From Candidatus Krumholzibacteriia bacterium (GTDB taxonomy: Bacteria > Krumholzibacteriota > Krumholzibacteriia > LZORAL124-64-63), in the NCBI GenBank assembly GCA_024763215.1, contig JANTFX010000012.1:1-46259 (forward strand): a stretch of 46,259 bases of DNA, given 5' to 3'. A program made the position numbers and the translations under genes. The notes below the pieces were generated by a model. That model made no database searches, was not told where the DNA came from, and worked only from the letters and a program-made list of their open reading frames with translations. Shown piece by piece: positions 37,199 through 46,032 of this stretch. The stretch's first letter is position 1. Every line of letters starts with the position of its first letter.

Positions 37199-38620
37199 AT
37201 GCAAGATCGACACCACGGCCCGTTGCTTCTGGCCCTCGGCTGGCTGGCCGCTTGCATCGCCGCCGTCGCCATCGGCCAGGCCCTGCGCCTGGGACCGGCC
37301 GAGGCCGCCTACGCCTGGCCCCTGCCGCATCCGCTGGGTTGGCTGACGCGGGTGCTGCTGCCCCTGGCGCTGGGCTGCTGCGGGATCGCGGTGGTGCTGC
37401 TGACCGTGGCCGCGGCCCATGCCCGGGCCCTGCGCGTGCAGAAACCCTGGGCCCGGCTGCTGCTGATCCAGCCGCTGCTGCTGGCGTTCATCTGGCTGGT
37501 GTGGCCGGCCAACGGCCGTCAGCCGTGGTCCGGAGCCGCCCCCGAGGTGCTGCTGCTGGCTGCGTTAGGAATCGCCTCGTGCATGTATCTGGTCTGGAAG
37601 CGGGGCAGAAAGGCCCTGGGCGCCGCGCCCAGGCCGCGCGAGTTCCTCCGGGACGGCGCATTCCTGGTGATCATCCTGGCGGCGGGGTTGCTCGGGGGCG
37701 GGAAAATCTCCCTGCAGGCGCTCATCTCCGCGGCGGTGCTCTACCCCCTGTTCGCCCTGGTCCAGCTGAGCGTGATGCTGATCCTGCCGGCGACCGACCT
37801 GCGCCGGTGCGGCAGCTCACCCCGGTTGACCGCCCTGTCCTGCGCCCTGGTCTTCGGCCTGCTGCACTGGCCCAACCTGCTGCTGGCGGCCGCGACGGCC
37901 GTGGCCATGTTCTTCTGGGCACAGGACCGCCTGGCCGGCCGGGGCCTGATCTCCCTGGCCCTGGGCATGGGCTTGCTCGGGGCGGCCTTCAGCCAGGCCC
38001 TGCCCGACCCCTGGACCGCCCACATGCGGGTGGGCCCCGGCTACATCCGCCAGACGGTCCGCGAGGACCTGGCCGCCGGCAATTTGTGGTTCCTGCCCGG
38101 CAACCCCGACTGGAACGCCAACCCGCCCCTGCCGGCGGAATTCCTGGGCACGCTGTATCCGGGCGTCATCGGACGCCCCATCCGGCAGCAGGAGATGGCG
38201 CTCTGGCTGGAGTCCGTGGACCGCGCCCGCCGCCGCACGGTGATCTGGCAGTTCGCCACCAGCGACGAATACGCCCGGACCCAGCGCCTGGGCCCCCCGC
38301 CGGTGGCCGCAGAGATGCCCGCGGACGCGCGGCAACGCTGGCACCGGGACATCACCATCCTGGACAGCGACACCTACTGGAAGGCCCACGGCGGAAGCTG
38401 GCCCGGTTACCTCGCCGGTCTGTATGAGGATATGCTTGGCCGCAAGGGAAGCAGCGAGGAGATCGCGGCCTGGACCCCCCGGCTGAACCTCGTCCAGCGC
38501 CGCCGGATCGCCGAGGTGATGCTCAACCATGCGCAGGCGTGGCGGGAAAAACCGCCGGCCACTTTGCCCTACATGAGGCTGGTAGCCCCCCAGGTGCCCA
38601 TCCTGGTGGCCCAGTACTAA
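37199..38620 (+). CDS. CPBP-like membrane protein fused to DUF4214-type repeats
   Basis: A 473-aa protein. Residues 1-290 are eight or more hydrophobic helices; near residues 210-240 the segment CALVFGLLHWPNLLLAAATAVAMFFWAQD resembles motif 2/3 of CPBP (Abi) intramembrane proteases (FxxxHxxN). The paired glutamates (EExxxR) expected in motif 1 are not seen, so catalysis is doubtful. The C-terminus has two DUF4214-like units: LGTLYPGVIGRPIRQQEMALWLE and YLAGLYEDMLGRKGSSEEIAAW with RRRIAEVMLNHAQAW. DUF4214 is usually in secreted or S-layer-type proteins. ATG 37199 has a weak ribosome-binding site. Divergent from the kinase; the 3' end is 10 bases from the convergent MscS gene. Confidence 0.6.
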   Translation: MQDRHHGPLLLALGWLAACIAAVAIGQALRLGPAEAAYAWPLPHPLGWLTRVLLPLALGCCGIAVVLLTVAAAHARALRVQKPWARLLLIQPLLLAFIWLVWPANGRQPWSGAAPEVLLLAALGIASCMYLVWKRGRKALGAAPRPREFLRDGAFLVIILAAGLLGGGKISLQALISAAVLYPLFALVQLSVMLILPATDLRRCGSSPRLTALSCALVFGLLHWPNLLLAAATAVAMFFWAQDRLAGRGLISLALGMGLLGAAFSQALPDPWTAHMRVGPGYIRQTVREDLAAGNLWFLPGNPDWNANPPLPAEFLGTLYPGVIGRPIRQQEMALWLESVDRARRRTVIWQFATSDEYARTQRLGPPPVAAEMPADARQRWHRDITILDSDTYWKAHGGSWPGYLAGLYEDMLGRKGSSEEIAAWTPRLNLVQRRRIAEVMLNHAQAWREKPPATLPYMRLVAPQVPILVAQY

Positions 38621-38630
38621 CGAGGCGGTC

Positions 38631-39695
38631 TCAGTCGCTGCCCTCGCTCTTGTCCGCTTCCCGGCGGGCCACCATGGCGGTCAGGATCTCCTGCCGGTGC
38701 TGCAGCTTTTCCAGCTCCTGCCGGCGCTGCTCCCCGATCGCGTCGTCGGCCGCTTCCTTGACCGCCTTCTGGGCCGCCACGATCTGTTCGGCCAGCCCGG
38801 CCAGCTTTTCCTTCAGGCTCTCCAGTGTCTCGGCCTCGTCCGCCTTGTCGAACACCACCGCCTCGGGCACGGCGCCGGTCTCCGCCTGCTCGTGCCGTGG
38901 TTCAGGACGGGGCAAGATGGCATGATCGGCGGGAAAAGCGCGGGTGGACATGAGCGTCGGCGAGGCGATCTCCACCCCCGCCTCGTGCAGCCGGTCCAGG
39001 ATGGCCGCCCGCAGGCGTGAGCGCGCCGTCAGCAGACGCTTGACCTCGGTGAGCAGGCCGGCTGTGCGGTAACTCACGGTGAAATCCCCCAGCTCGAGGA
39101 TCTGCACGAAGGGCTCGGCCAGGCCCGCGCCGGCCGCGGCCTCCAGCAGCAGAGGTTCGATCTCGGTATGGGATACATCGTAGCCGAGGGAAACATCTGC
39201 GGTGACGAAGGTGCCCGAGTTGCGGACGACCCGCACGGTGTTGGTCACCAGATAGAGGTTCGGCAGGGTGATCAGATCGCGGTTTTCGACCTGGATCTCG
39301 GTGTGGAACAGGCTGCGCTCGGTCACCCGGCCGAAATGCTCCCCGACCTGGATGAAGTCTCCCACCCGGAAATTTCCCACGGCCCGTTGCATGATCCCGG
39401 CCATGAGGTTGCCCAGGATGGTGGTGCTGGACAGGGCGATGGCGGCGCTGATCATCAGCCCCACCAGCCCCAGCAACTGCCCCCGGGTCACCGGGTGGAA
39501 CGGGGCCGCCACCAGCAACGCCACCAGCGCCACCACCCACAGGCCCAGCAGGACCAGCTTGTTGCGGAAATCAGCCTCGGTGCTCTCCTGGTCCCGGCTC
39601 CCGAAGAGGCGGCGAGCCAGGGCCAGGGCGAGCCCAACCACGATCAGGGTGGCGATGAAGGCCAGCCAGCGGCCCAGGATGGTGGTGTCTGCCAT
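38631..39695 (-). CDS. MscS-type mechanosensitive channel family protein with coiled-coil tail
   Basis: A 354-aa protein: helices at about residues 8-28, 45-65 and 72-95, an MscS pore/beta domain (LVGLMISAAIALSSTTILGNLMAGIM, then FRVGDFIQVGEHFGRVTERSLFHTEI and NRDLITLPNLYLV), a C-terminal alpha/beta part and a charged coiled coil (about 275-345) not present in E. coli MscS. It probably opens on membrane tension; the tail may mediate assembly. ATG 39695 with AAAGG upstream. It follows the COG3014/LpoB genes by 48 bases on the same strand. Confidence 0.85.
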   Translation of the reverse strand: MADTTILGRWLAFIATLIVVGLALALARRLFGSRDQESTEADFRNKLVLLGLWVVALVALLVAAPFHPVTRGQLLGLVGLMISAAIALSSTTILGNLMAGIMQRAVGNFRVGDFIQVGEHFGRVTERSLFHTEIQVENRDLITLPNLYLVTNTVRVVRNSGTFVTADVSLGYDVSHTEIEPLLLEAAAGAGLAEPFVQILELGDFTVSYRTAGLLTEVKRLLTARSRLRAAILDRLHEAGVEIASPTLMSTRAFPADHAILPRPEPRHEQAETGAVPEAVVFDKADEAETLESLKEKLAGLAEQIVAAQKAVKEAADDAIGEQRRQELEKLQHRQEILTAMVARREADKSEGSD

Positions 39696-39743
39696 GGCGG
39701 CAACCTTTCCCGGCCCTTGGGATCGAACCCCGGGGCCGTGCGC

Positions 39744-41183
39744 TCAGAACACCCGGCGCGAGACGAAGGTCCAGCCGCCGGGTTTGACCTCCACCTGGCG
39801 GATAACCTGCGTTCCGATCCGCCGGCCGCTTGCATCGAGCAACGCGACGTGCAGATCATGCCTGCCAGGCGGCAGATCCATGCGCCCCAGCAGGACGCGG
39901 TCGGGCAGGGTGGACCAGCAGCGCGTGTCCGCCTTTTCGGTGGCCGCGCCGAAGGCGTTGGCCAGCCAGCCGAACACCTTGCCCGCGGATTTTCTGGTCT
40001 GCCGGGTGGCCAGGTACTTGGTCAAGCCCCGCAGGATGGTCTTGAAGAAGATGGTCGGCTTTTCCGCGTCGAAAGTGATGCGGGCCTGGCGCGCCAGGTT
40101 CGCCGCCGCCACCGCACCGACGGTAGCCCCCCCTGCGATCAGGCGGCAGCCCGCCACCGCGTCTTGCACCTCGTCCTGCAGCTGCGGCGCCGCCACGCTG
40201 ACCCAGTATTCAACCTTCCGGCCCGCGGTCAAGGCCTGGAAATTCCCCATCCCGGCGTAGATCTCCCACGACCAGTAATCGGGGTCGTCATAGGCCTCGC
40301 CGCCGAACACGGGAAAGTCGAAGCGGACCTGCGTCTTCTGCGGCACGTAGCCCGTCTCGATGAGCACCACCACGCGGCCGGTTTGCCGGGCCGTGTCGGG
40401 CGCGGCCCGGGCGCTGCCCCCGTCTGCGGGAAAAACCGCCGGGTAATCCTGCCGCGCCTGTTCCAGCTCCGCGCTAAAAGCCAGCCGGCGGGCCACCCGC
40501 GCCAGATCGGCACCCAGCCACGGCGGCGGATCCACGTCCAGCAGTTCGTGCAGATCCTGGTAGGCGGCCGCGGCGTTGCGGTAGGAGATGAACGCGTCGT
40601 TCACCTCGCCGACCTGCTCGTGCAGCATGCCGCTGAAGTACAGCAGGAACGGGTCGGTCCGGATGCGCGCCAGATCCTGGCGGTCCTCCTGGCGCACGTT
40701 GGCCAGGGTCGCCTCCACCGCCTGGGCCTGCAGCAGCTCCGCCCGACGGGCCTCGACCACCGCCTCCTGAGGCTGCCCCAGGTACAAGTAGTTCAGCGCC
40801 TTGTAGTAGGGCACCATGGCCAGCTCGAACGGTCGGGCCCGGTAATCGATGGCCTCATCGCTGGTCACCAGGGACAGCGCGCCCTGGGAAACGGACTTGG
40901 TATAGAGATCCTCGGCCAGCTGTTCGGCCCGGGCGAGCGCATCGTTGCTTTCCAGATACCGGTCGGCATAGTGCAGCACGAGGCCCTGCTCGAGCAGGCT
41001 CAGCAGGCGGTCGCGCTTGCCGGTGCCGTCGGAGATGGTCTTCAACGCGGCGTCGAAATTCCCGGCCGACAGCTGCGGGCGCAGATCGGCCGTCCTGGAA
41101 CTGTAGGTGGCGCAGCCGCAAACGGCGGACAAGGCCAACGCCGGCAGCAGCAAGCGCCACCACCGCCACCGTCGGCCCCACAT
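39744..41183 (-). CDS. COG3014-family lipoprotein with TPR-like helices
   Basis: A 479-aa envelope lipoprotein: signal peptide LLLPALALSAVCGC with lipobox Cys24 (slightly atypical), an alpha-helical TPR-like region (about residues 40-230: RLLSLLEQGLVLHYADRYLESNDALARAE, PYYKALNYLYLGQPQEAVVEARRAE) and a C-terminal beta-rich half (VVVLIETGYVPQKTQVRFDFPV, LLGRMDLPPGRHDLHVALLDASG). It matches COG3014, a family regularly found beside LpoB-type proteins, as here. A role in peptidoglycan synthesis is inferred from that association. The start is uncertain: ATG 41183 lacks a strong ribosome-binding site, and a TTG 15 bases upstream is possible. Confidence 0.78.
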   Translation of the reverse strand: MWGRRWRWWRLLLPALALSAVCGCATYSSRTADLRPQLSAGNFDAALKTISDGTGKRDRLLSLLEQGLVLHYADRYLESNDALARAEQLAEDLYTKSVSQGALSLVTSDEAIDYRARPFELAMVPYYKALNYLYLGQPQEAVVEARRAELLQAQAVEATLANVRQEDRQDLARIRTDPFLLYFSGMLHEQVGEVNDAFISYRNAAAAYQDLHELLDVDPPPWLGADLARVARRLAFSAELEQARQDYPAVFPADGGSARAAPDTARQTGRVVVLIETGYVPQKTQVRFDFPVFGGEAYDDPDYWSWEIYAGMGNFQALTAGRKVEYWVSVAAPQLQDEVQDAVAGCRLIAGGATVGAVAAANLARQARITFDAEKPTIFFKTILRGLTKYLATRQTRKSAGKVFGWLANAFGAATEKADTRCWSTLPDRVLLGRMDLPPGRHDLHVALLDASGRRIGTQVIRQVEVKPGGWTFVSRRVF

Positions 41184-41206
41184 CGTTGCGGCACAGGTCA
41201 AGGTGA

Positions 41207-41821
41207 TCAGCCCTTGTACTTGCTGTGGCTGATGTACTTCTTGATCTTCTTGAAGCCCGTCCAGACCTTGGTGTTGTCCTGCAGGTCGACCAGGTAGCAA
41301 TCCACCTGGTAATACTTGACCTGCTCGCCTTCCTCCTGGTCCAGGATCATGTTGATCTGCCCGATGAGCATGAAGTCGGCGCCCTTTTCCAGGCCCCACT
41401 TCTTCATGGTCTCGGGCGAGGAGAACTGCTGCTGGTCGGCGCGTTCGTCGCGGACCTGATCCCGTTCCTCGGCCGAAGCCACCACCTTGACCCGGCCGCC
41501 GTTGATGAACTGCCGTTCGAGGTCACCGACGAAGGTCTGGACCGCGATGTGCTCGGGGGTCTTGTTGGCGATGTTGCCGATGATCACGTAGGGCTTGCGG
41601 CCGTTCTCGGCCAGGAAATCCTCCACCCAGGGCGTGGCCAGGGCCTGGTCCACCAGCGCCTCGGACACCAGCTGGCTGTCGGTGTCGTTCCACCGCCCCG
41701 ACAAATCGATCTGCTCGTCCACGTTCACGCGCGAGACCTGCTTGCCTCCGCCGCAACCGTACAGCAAAGCCATCATGAGTGCAGCCAGCGCCAGGGCCGC
41801 GATCCTTCGGGTATTCCTCAT
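41207..41821 (-). CDS. LpoB-family penicillin-binding protein activator
   Basis: A 204-aa lipoprotein: signal and lipobox LLYGCGGG (Cys23), NVDEQIDLSGRWNDTDSQLVSEALVDQAL, then the LpoB/TolB-N-like alpha/beta domain (KPYVIIGNIANKTPEHIAVQTFVGDLERQFINGG ... GADFMLIGQINMILDQEEGEQVKYYQVDCYLVDLQDNTKVWTG). LpoB proteins reach through peptidoglycan to stimulate class A PBPs from the outer membrane; the family match is good, the PBP partner is outside the window. ATG 41821 with AAAGGA. It is the first gene of the LpoB-COG3014-MscS set. Confidence 0.87.
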   Translation of the reverse strand: MRNTRRIAALALAALMMALLYGCGGGKQVSRVNVDEQIDLSGRWNDTDSQLVSEALVDQALATPWVEDFLAENGRKPYVIIGNIANKTPEHIAVQTFVGDLERQFINGGRVKVVASAEERDQVRDERADQQQFSSPETMKKWGLEKGADFMLIGQINMILDQEEGEQVKYYQVDCYLVDLQDNTKVWTGFKKIKKYISHSKYKG

Positions 41822-41941
41822 GGTCCGTCCTTTCCCGGGGCCGCTGCCGCGGCCGACACCATCAAGTTGCTGACAATCATCCGCAGCCGATTATACTGGG
41901 CGCAGGTCCGATCCGAAAGCATTCCCTGACGAGGTAACGAC

Positions 41942-43255
41942 ATGCCCAAACCCCGCTGTTTCCTGCTGACCGGCGCCGACCGCCTGGTGACCATGGACCC
42001 GGAGCGCCGCGTGCTCAAGGACGCATGGGTCGCGGCGATCGACGGCATGATCTGCGCCGTCGGCGAAGGATCCCCGCCCGATGTCATCGCCGACAGGCCC
42101 CGCACGGAGTACGAGACCTTCGACGCGGCCGGTTGCGTCGTCCTGCCGGGATTGATCAACACCCACCATCATCTCTACCAGACCCGCACCCGAGCCTGGG
42201 CCGACGCGGTGGACAGCGAGCTGTTCGACTGGCTGACCACCCTGTATCCGGTCTGGGCCGGCCTGACCGACCAGCAGTTCTACGACGGCGCGCGCGTGGG
42301 GTTCCAGGAGCTGCTGCGCAGCGGCTGCACCCTGACCACCGACCACCACTACCTGTTCCCGGCCGCCGCCTCGCCCACCCTCATCGACATCACCATCGAG
42401 GCCGCCGCCGCCGCCGGCATCCGCTTCCACCCGACCCGCGGCAGCATGAGCCGTTCGCAGAAGGACGGCGGCCTGCCGCCGGACAGCGTGGTCCAGGACC
42501 GCGACACCATCCTGGCCGACAGCGAGCGCCTGATCGACACCTGGCACGATGCCCGGCCCGGCGCCATGGTCCGCGTGGCCCTGGCTCCCTGCTCCCCGTT
42601 CTCGGTGGATCCGGACCTGATGCGCGAGACCGCGGCCCTGGCCCGCGCGCGCGGCGTGCGCCTGCACACCCACCTGGCCGAAACCCGCGACGAGAACGAC
42701 TACTGCCTGCAGATCTACGGCAAGCGGCCGCTGGATTTCCTGGGCGATGTGGACTGGCTCGGCCCGGACGTGTGGCTGGCCCACGGCATCTGGTTCGACG
42801 ACGAGGAGATCAAACGGCTGGGCGCCGCGGGCGTGGCCATCGCCCACTGCCCCTCGTCCAACATGCGCCTGGGCTCGGGCATCTGCCCGGTGCGCGACCT
42901 GCGCGCGGCCGGTTGCGCGGTGGGGCTGGCGGTGGACGGTTCAGCGAGCAACGACAGCTCGAACATGCTGGCCGAGCTGCGCCAGACCCTGCTGCTGCAC
43001 CGCGTGCTCGGCGGGGCGAACGCCATGACCGTGGATGAGGTGCTGGAGATGGCAACCCTGGGCGGGGCGGCCTGCCTGGGCCGCGAGGATGCCGGCGCCG
43101 TGGCCGCCGGCAAGGCCTGCGACCTGGCCGTGTTCGACCTGGCAGCGATCGGCTACGACGGCGCGGACGATCCGGTGGCCGCCCTGCTTCTGTGCCACCC
43201 CGAACCGGCCCGGGCGACCATCGTCCACGGGCGCATCGTCTACGAGCGGGACTGA
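41942..43255 (+). CDS. 8-oxoguanine deaminase-like amidohydrolase
   Basis: A 437-aa amidohydrolase of the cytosine deaminase/AtzB class: PGLINTHHHLYQTRTRAWA (metal-binding His-x-His), SGCTLTTDHHYLFP, the group-specific GSMSRSQKDGGLPPDSVVQD, LHTHLAETRDENDYC, WLAHGIWFDDEEI, AHCPSSNMRLGSG and AVDGSASNDSSN (metal Asp). The DGGLPPDSVVQ segment is characteristic of enzymes that deaminate 8-oxoguanine to urate; related isoguanine or s-triazine activity cannot be excluded. ATG 41942 with GAGGT upstream. It is divergent from LpoB; the 3' end overlaps the convergent second MscS gene by 16 bases. Confidence 0.87.
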   Translation: MPKPRCFLLTGADRLVTMDPERRVLKDAWVAAIDGMICAVGEGSPPDVIADRPRTEYETFDAAGCVVLPGLINTHHHLYQTRTRAWADAVDSELFDWLTTLYPVWAGLTDQQFYDGARVGFQELLRSGCTLTTDHHYLFPAAASPTLIDITIEAAAAAGIRFHPTRGSMSRSQKDGGLPPDSVVQDRDTILADSERLIDTWHDARPGAMVRVALAPCSPFSVDPDLMRETAALARARGVRLHTHLAETRDENDYCLQIYGKRPLDFLGDVDWLGPDVWLAHGIWFDDEEIKRLGAAGVAIAHCPSSNMRLGSGICPVRDLRAAGCAVGLAVDGSASNDSSNMLAELRQTLLLHRVLGGANAMTVDEVLEMATLGGAACLGREDAGAVAAGKACDLAVFDLAAIGYDGADDPVAALLLCHPEPARATIVHGRIVYERD

Positions 43256-44325
43256 TCCGGCCCGGGCGTCGGCTGCGGACCGGGCCAGTCCTTGACGTGG
43301 ACATCCTGCTGAGGGAAGGGGATGTTGATCCCGGCCTCGTTCAGGGCGTTGTAGATGCGCGTGTTCAGGGCGTCGACCACCCTGCCGCGGAACCGTGGCT
43401 GCTCCACGTAGACCCGCACCTGGAACTGCAGGGCCGAATCGCCCAGGGCCATGAATCTGACGGTGGGAGCCGGCGTATGGGCCACGTGGGGCACCCCCGT
43501 GGCGCAGGCCGTAAGGATCTCGCGCACCTGCTCCACGTCGCTGCCGTAGGCCACCCCCACCTGCACCCGCACCCTCATCTTGGTCGAGGGGCCGCTGCTC
43601 TCGTTGACGATCTTGGCGTTGCCGATCACCGCGTTGGGCAGGGTGACCTCGATGTTGTCGCGGGTCAGGATGCGCGTCGAGCGCATGCCGATGTCGGTTA
43701 CCTCGCCACGTGTGGTCCCGTCGATGTTGATGTAGTCGCCCACCTTGTACGGCGCGTCGGCGAGGATGAAGATGCCCGAGATGAAGTTGGCCAGGGTGTC
43801 CTTGGCCGCGAAGCCGATGGCGATGCCGGCCACCCCCGCGCTGGCCAGCCAGGTGGTCAGATCCAGCCGCCAGACCTCCATGAGCAGGTACACCATCAGG
43901 GCGACGACCAGCACCTTGTAGACGAACTGCACCAGCGGCAGGGTGCGCGCCTCGATCCAGGTGAAACGGTCGGCCAGGCGGCTCAGATGCCGGGTGACGA
44001 TCACCCCCACATCCAGCAGGAAACGCCCCCAGATGAAGACGATCAGGGTCAGGGCCGTGGACCAGACGGCCCGGTCGAAGGTGGCGCTGTCCACCAGGTC
44101 GCGCACAGCCAGTGCCACCCCCAGCAGGAAGACGGTCTGGAACAGGCCGGGGTTGAGCTTGCCGATGATCTGATCGTCCAGGTCGGTGCTCGTGCGGCCG
44201 GCCAGCCGGCGCAGCAGGGGCACTACGACCAGGCGCAGGAAGATCGCCGCCACCAGGGCGGTCAGCACCGTGAAGACCGCGCGCAGCCAGGGGTTCTGCA
44301 GCATGCTCGTCAGCGTGTCCATCAT
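43240..44325 (-). CDS. MscS-type mechanosensitive channel family protein
   Basis: A 361-aa channel with four or five N-terminal helices and the classic pore helix and beta domain: WLASAGVAGIAIGFAAKDTLANFISGIFIL, YKVGDYINIDGTTRGEVTDIGMRSTRIL and NIEVTLPNAVIGNAKIVNESSG, then the C-terminal cage-like domain ending near GINIPFPQQDVHV. The pore-lining Ala/Gly pattern is intact, so gating activity is likely. Two ATGs (44325, 44322) follow a GGGAG; the first is used. It follows the NFACT-R gene by 22 bases on the same strand. It is not closely similar to the other MscS protein in the window. Confidence 0.9.
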   Translation of the reverse strand: MMDTLTSMLQNPWLRAVFTVLTALVAAIFLRLVVVPLLRRLAGRTSTDLDDQIIGKLNPGLFQTVFLLGVALAVRDLVDSATFDRAVWSTALTLIVFIWGRFLLDVGVIVTRHLSRLADRFTWIEARTLPLVQFVYKVLVVALMVYLLMEVWRLDLTTWLASAGVAGIAIGFAAKDTLANFISGIFILADAPYKVGDYINIDGTTRGEVTDIGMRSTRILTRDNIEVTLPNAVIGNAKIVNESSGPSTKMRVRVQVGVAYGSDVEQVREILTACATGVPHVAHTPAPTVRFMALGDSALQFQVRVYVEQPRFRGRVVDALNTRIYNALNEAGINIPFPQQDVHVKDWPGPQPTPGPDQSRS

Positions 44326-44347
44326 TTCCGGGTGCTCCCTTGTTACC

Positions 44348-44755
44348 TCACGAGGACGGGTCTTCAGCACCGGCCGGTATGGCCGGCCGCACCGTCAGCA
44401 CCTTCTCCTTGCGGATGTTCACGGTGCCCGGCCTGGCGCCCCGCGGCTTGGTCACGTAGCGGGCCCGCGTGCAGCTGACTCCCACCTGCCGCGCCTCGCG
44501 CTTCTTGCTGTGCCAGGCCGCGACCGCCGCGGCGGCCTTGATGGTGGCGTTGTCGGGCTCGGTTCCCGCCGGCACGCGCAGGACCACGTGGCTGCCGGGC
44601 ATCCCCCGCACATGGAACCAGTAGTCGTTGGGCGCGGCCATCTTCAACGACAGGTGGTCGTTGTCCTGGTCGGTACGCCCGGCCAGAACGGCCCAGCCGC
44701 CGGGCAGGGTGTATTCGTAGAGTTTGGGTTCGAAGGGCTTGGTTGGGCGGCTCAA
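44348..44755 (-). CDS. Stand-alone NFACT-R (DUF814) domain protein
   Basis: A 135-aa protein made only of the RNA-binding NFACT-R domain that forms the C-terminal part of RqcH/Rqc2/FbpA: DYWFHVRGMPGSHVVLRVPAG, AAAVAAWHSKKREARQVGVSCT and the basic RYVTKPRGARPGTVNIRKEKVLTV. RqcH acts in ribosome-associated quality control by recruiting tRNA for C-terminal tailing of stalled chains; the isolated domain lacks the NFACT-N and coiled-coil parts, so its role is unknown. Start: TTG 44755, with AGGAG at good spacing; no in-frame ATG lies before the domain. Confidence 0.8.
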   Translation of the reverse strand: MSRPTKPFEPKLYEYTLPGGWAVLAGRTDQDNDHLSLKMAAPNDYWFHVRGMPGSHVVLRVPAGTEPDNATIKAAAAVAAWHSKKREARQVGVSCTRARYVTKPRGARPGTVNIRKEKVLTVRPAIPAGAEDPSS

Positions 44756-44864
44756 TGGTTCCTCTCCTGGTTCGGCCCAGCATACCAGCCCCTGGTGTTG
44801 CACGCCACCGGCCAGTCTCCCACCGGCCAGCCTCCAGACCAGCTCGATTTTGATTTATCGGCAA

Positions 44865-44890
44865 AGAACACCCGCCTATGCGGGTGTTCT
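44865..44890 (-). terminator. Hairpin terminator after the membrane protein gene
   Basis: A perfect 11-bp stem (AGAACACCCGC / GCGGGTGTTCT) with a 4-base loop, starting 38 bases past the stop of the 367-aa gene; the minus-strand tail is TTGCCG, so the U-run is short. On the plus strand the same hairpin is followed by CCACCTTTTAG. Confidence 0.6.
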
Positions 44891-44928
44891 CCACCTTTTA
44901 GACAAAATTTATTGCAAAGCCGTGACCT

Positions 44929-46032
44929 TCAACGCTCCCACGCTACATACAACTGCCTGATCATCCACACGAGCACCGCGATGCCCCCCAGCAGCAGCAC
45001 CGTGAAGATCGTCAGGTTCAGCACCTGGGGCTGGACGGCCACGGTTTCCGGATGGTAGTGCAGCGCGAGGCTGCCGCTGCGCACCTCGGCCCGGATCATG
45101 ATCATGGTCACCATCTGGACCAGCACCAGCACGCTGACCGGCCACAGCCTGGCCTGGGATCCCTGCTTGCGCAGCATGAAACCGATGACCACCAGCACGA
45201 TGCCGATCACGAACCCGACCCCGAACAGGGCCGTCGCCGTGGCATCGCCCCCCATGAACAGCTTGCGCACCCGGCCCGGTTGCGCCAGGAAGTACCACAG
45301 CCCGAACAGGATGTTGACCAGGGTGAACCAGGTGAACGCGCCGATGCCCGTGCCGATCATGAAAGCGCCGCTGTCGTCGCCGCGGCCCAGTCGCGAACGG
45401 CCCCACCAGGCCAGCATCAGACCCGCGACCGCCACCGCGGCCAGAACCATGTGGAGGAACCGCGGCCACAGCTGGGGATCGCCCAGGTTCAGGTGCAGAC
45501 CGCGGGCGTCGGCAAAGTACATCGCCGCCCATTTCTGGGGACTCAGCATCAGCGAGGTGTTGTTCGTGAACATGAAGCCGACCCACAGGAACAGGATCAC
45601 CGTCAGGGCCAGCAGAGGCGTGCGCCCGCCGCCGAGGGCGTGGCCCTTGAACGATTGCAGATACGTGCCGTAGTAGGCGAAGATCAACAGCACGACCACC
45701 GAGAACCAGCCCCAGCCCATGAGGATGCTACTGGTGAACAGGAACTGCCCGTACAGGACCTGCACGAACAGCAGCGGGGCCACGCCCAGGGTCACCGTGG
45801 CGGCCACCAGCGAGGGTGACACCTTGGCGATGGCGTCGGCCAGCTGCGTCCACGGATCCTGATCGCCGCCGCCCTTGAGGCGGGCGTAGAGGGTGATCAG
45901 CAGCCCCCCCAGCATGGCGTTCATGGCCAGCAGGTGCATCAGGAAGGTCAGCTGCAGCAGGAGCTGCAGCAGGAACTCCGGCGCGGGCAGCGGCAAGGCA
46001 TCGGGTCCCGGAATGATGATCTGGGGGTTCAT
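44929..46032 (-). CDS. Polytopic membrane protein, possible b-type cytochrome partner
   Basis: A 367-aa inner-membrane protein with eight or nine helices. Histidines lie inside or at the ends of helices (LTFLMHLLAMNAMLGGLLITLY near residue 33, RFLHMVLAAVAVAG near residue 194), and an aromatic-rich pair of helices (LFVQVLYGQFLFTSSILMGWGWFSVV) recalls the first subunit of bd-type oxidases. I do not recognise a named family with confidence; heme binding is a proposal from those histidines and from the gene upstream, which ends like a cytochrome c. ATG 46032 overlaps that gene's stop (ATGA) and has AAAGGAGG upstream, so the two are surely made together. Confidence 0.55.
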   Translation of the reverse strand: MNPQIIIPGPDALPLPAPEFLLQLLLQLTFLMHLLAMNAMLGGLLITLYARLKGGGDQDPWTQLADAIAKVSPSLVAATVTLGVAPLLFVQVLYGQFLFTSSILMGWGWFSVVVLLIFAYYGTYLQSFKGHALGGGRTPLLALTVILFLWVGFMFTNNTSLMLSPQKWAAMYFADARGLHLNLGDPQLWPRFLHMVLAAVAVAGLMLAWWGRSRLGRGDDSGAFMIGTGIGAFTWFTLVNILFGLWYFLAQPGRVRKLFMGGDATATALFGVGFVIGIVLVVIGFMLRKQGSQARLWPVSVLVLVQMVTMIMIRAEVRSGSLALHYHPETVAVQPQVLNLTIFTVLLLGGIAVLVWMIRQLYVAWER

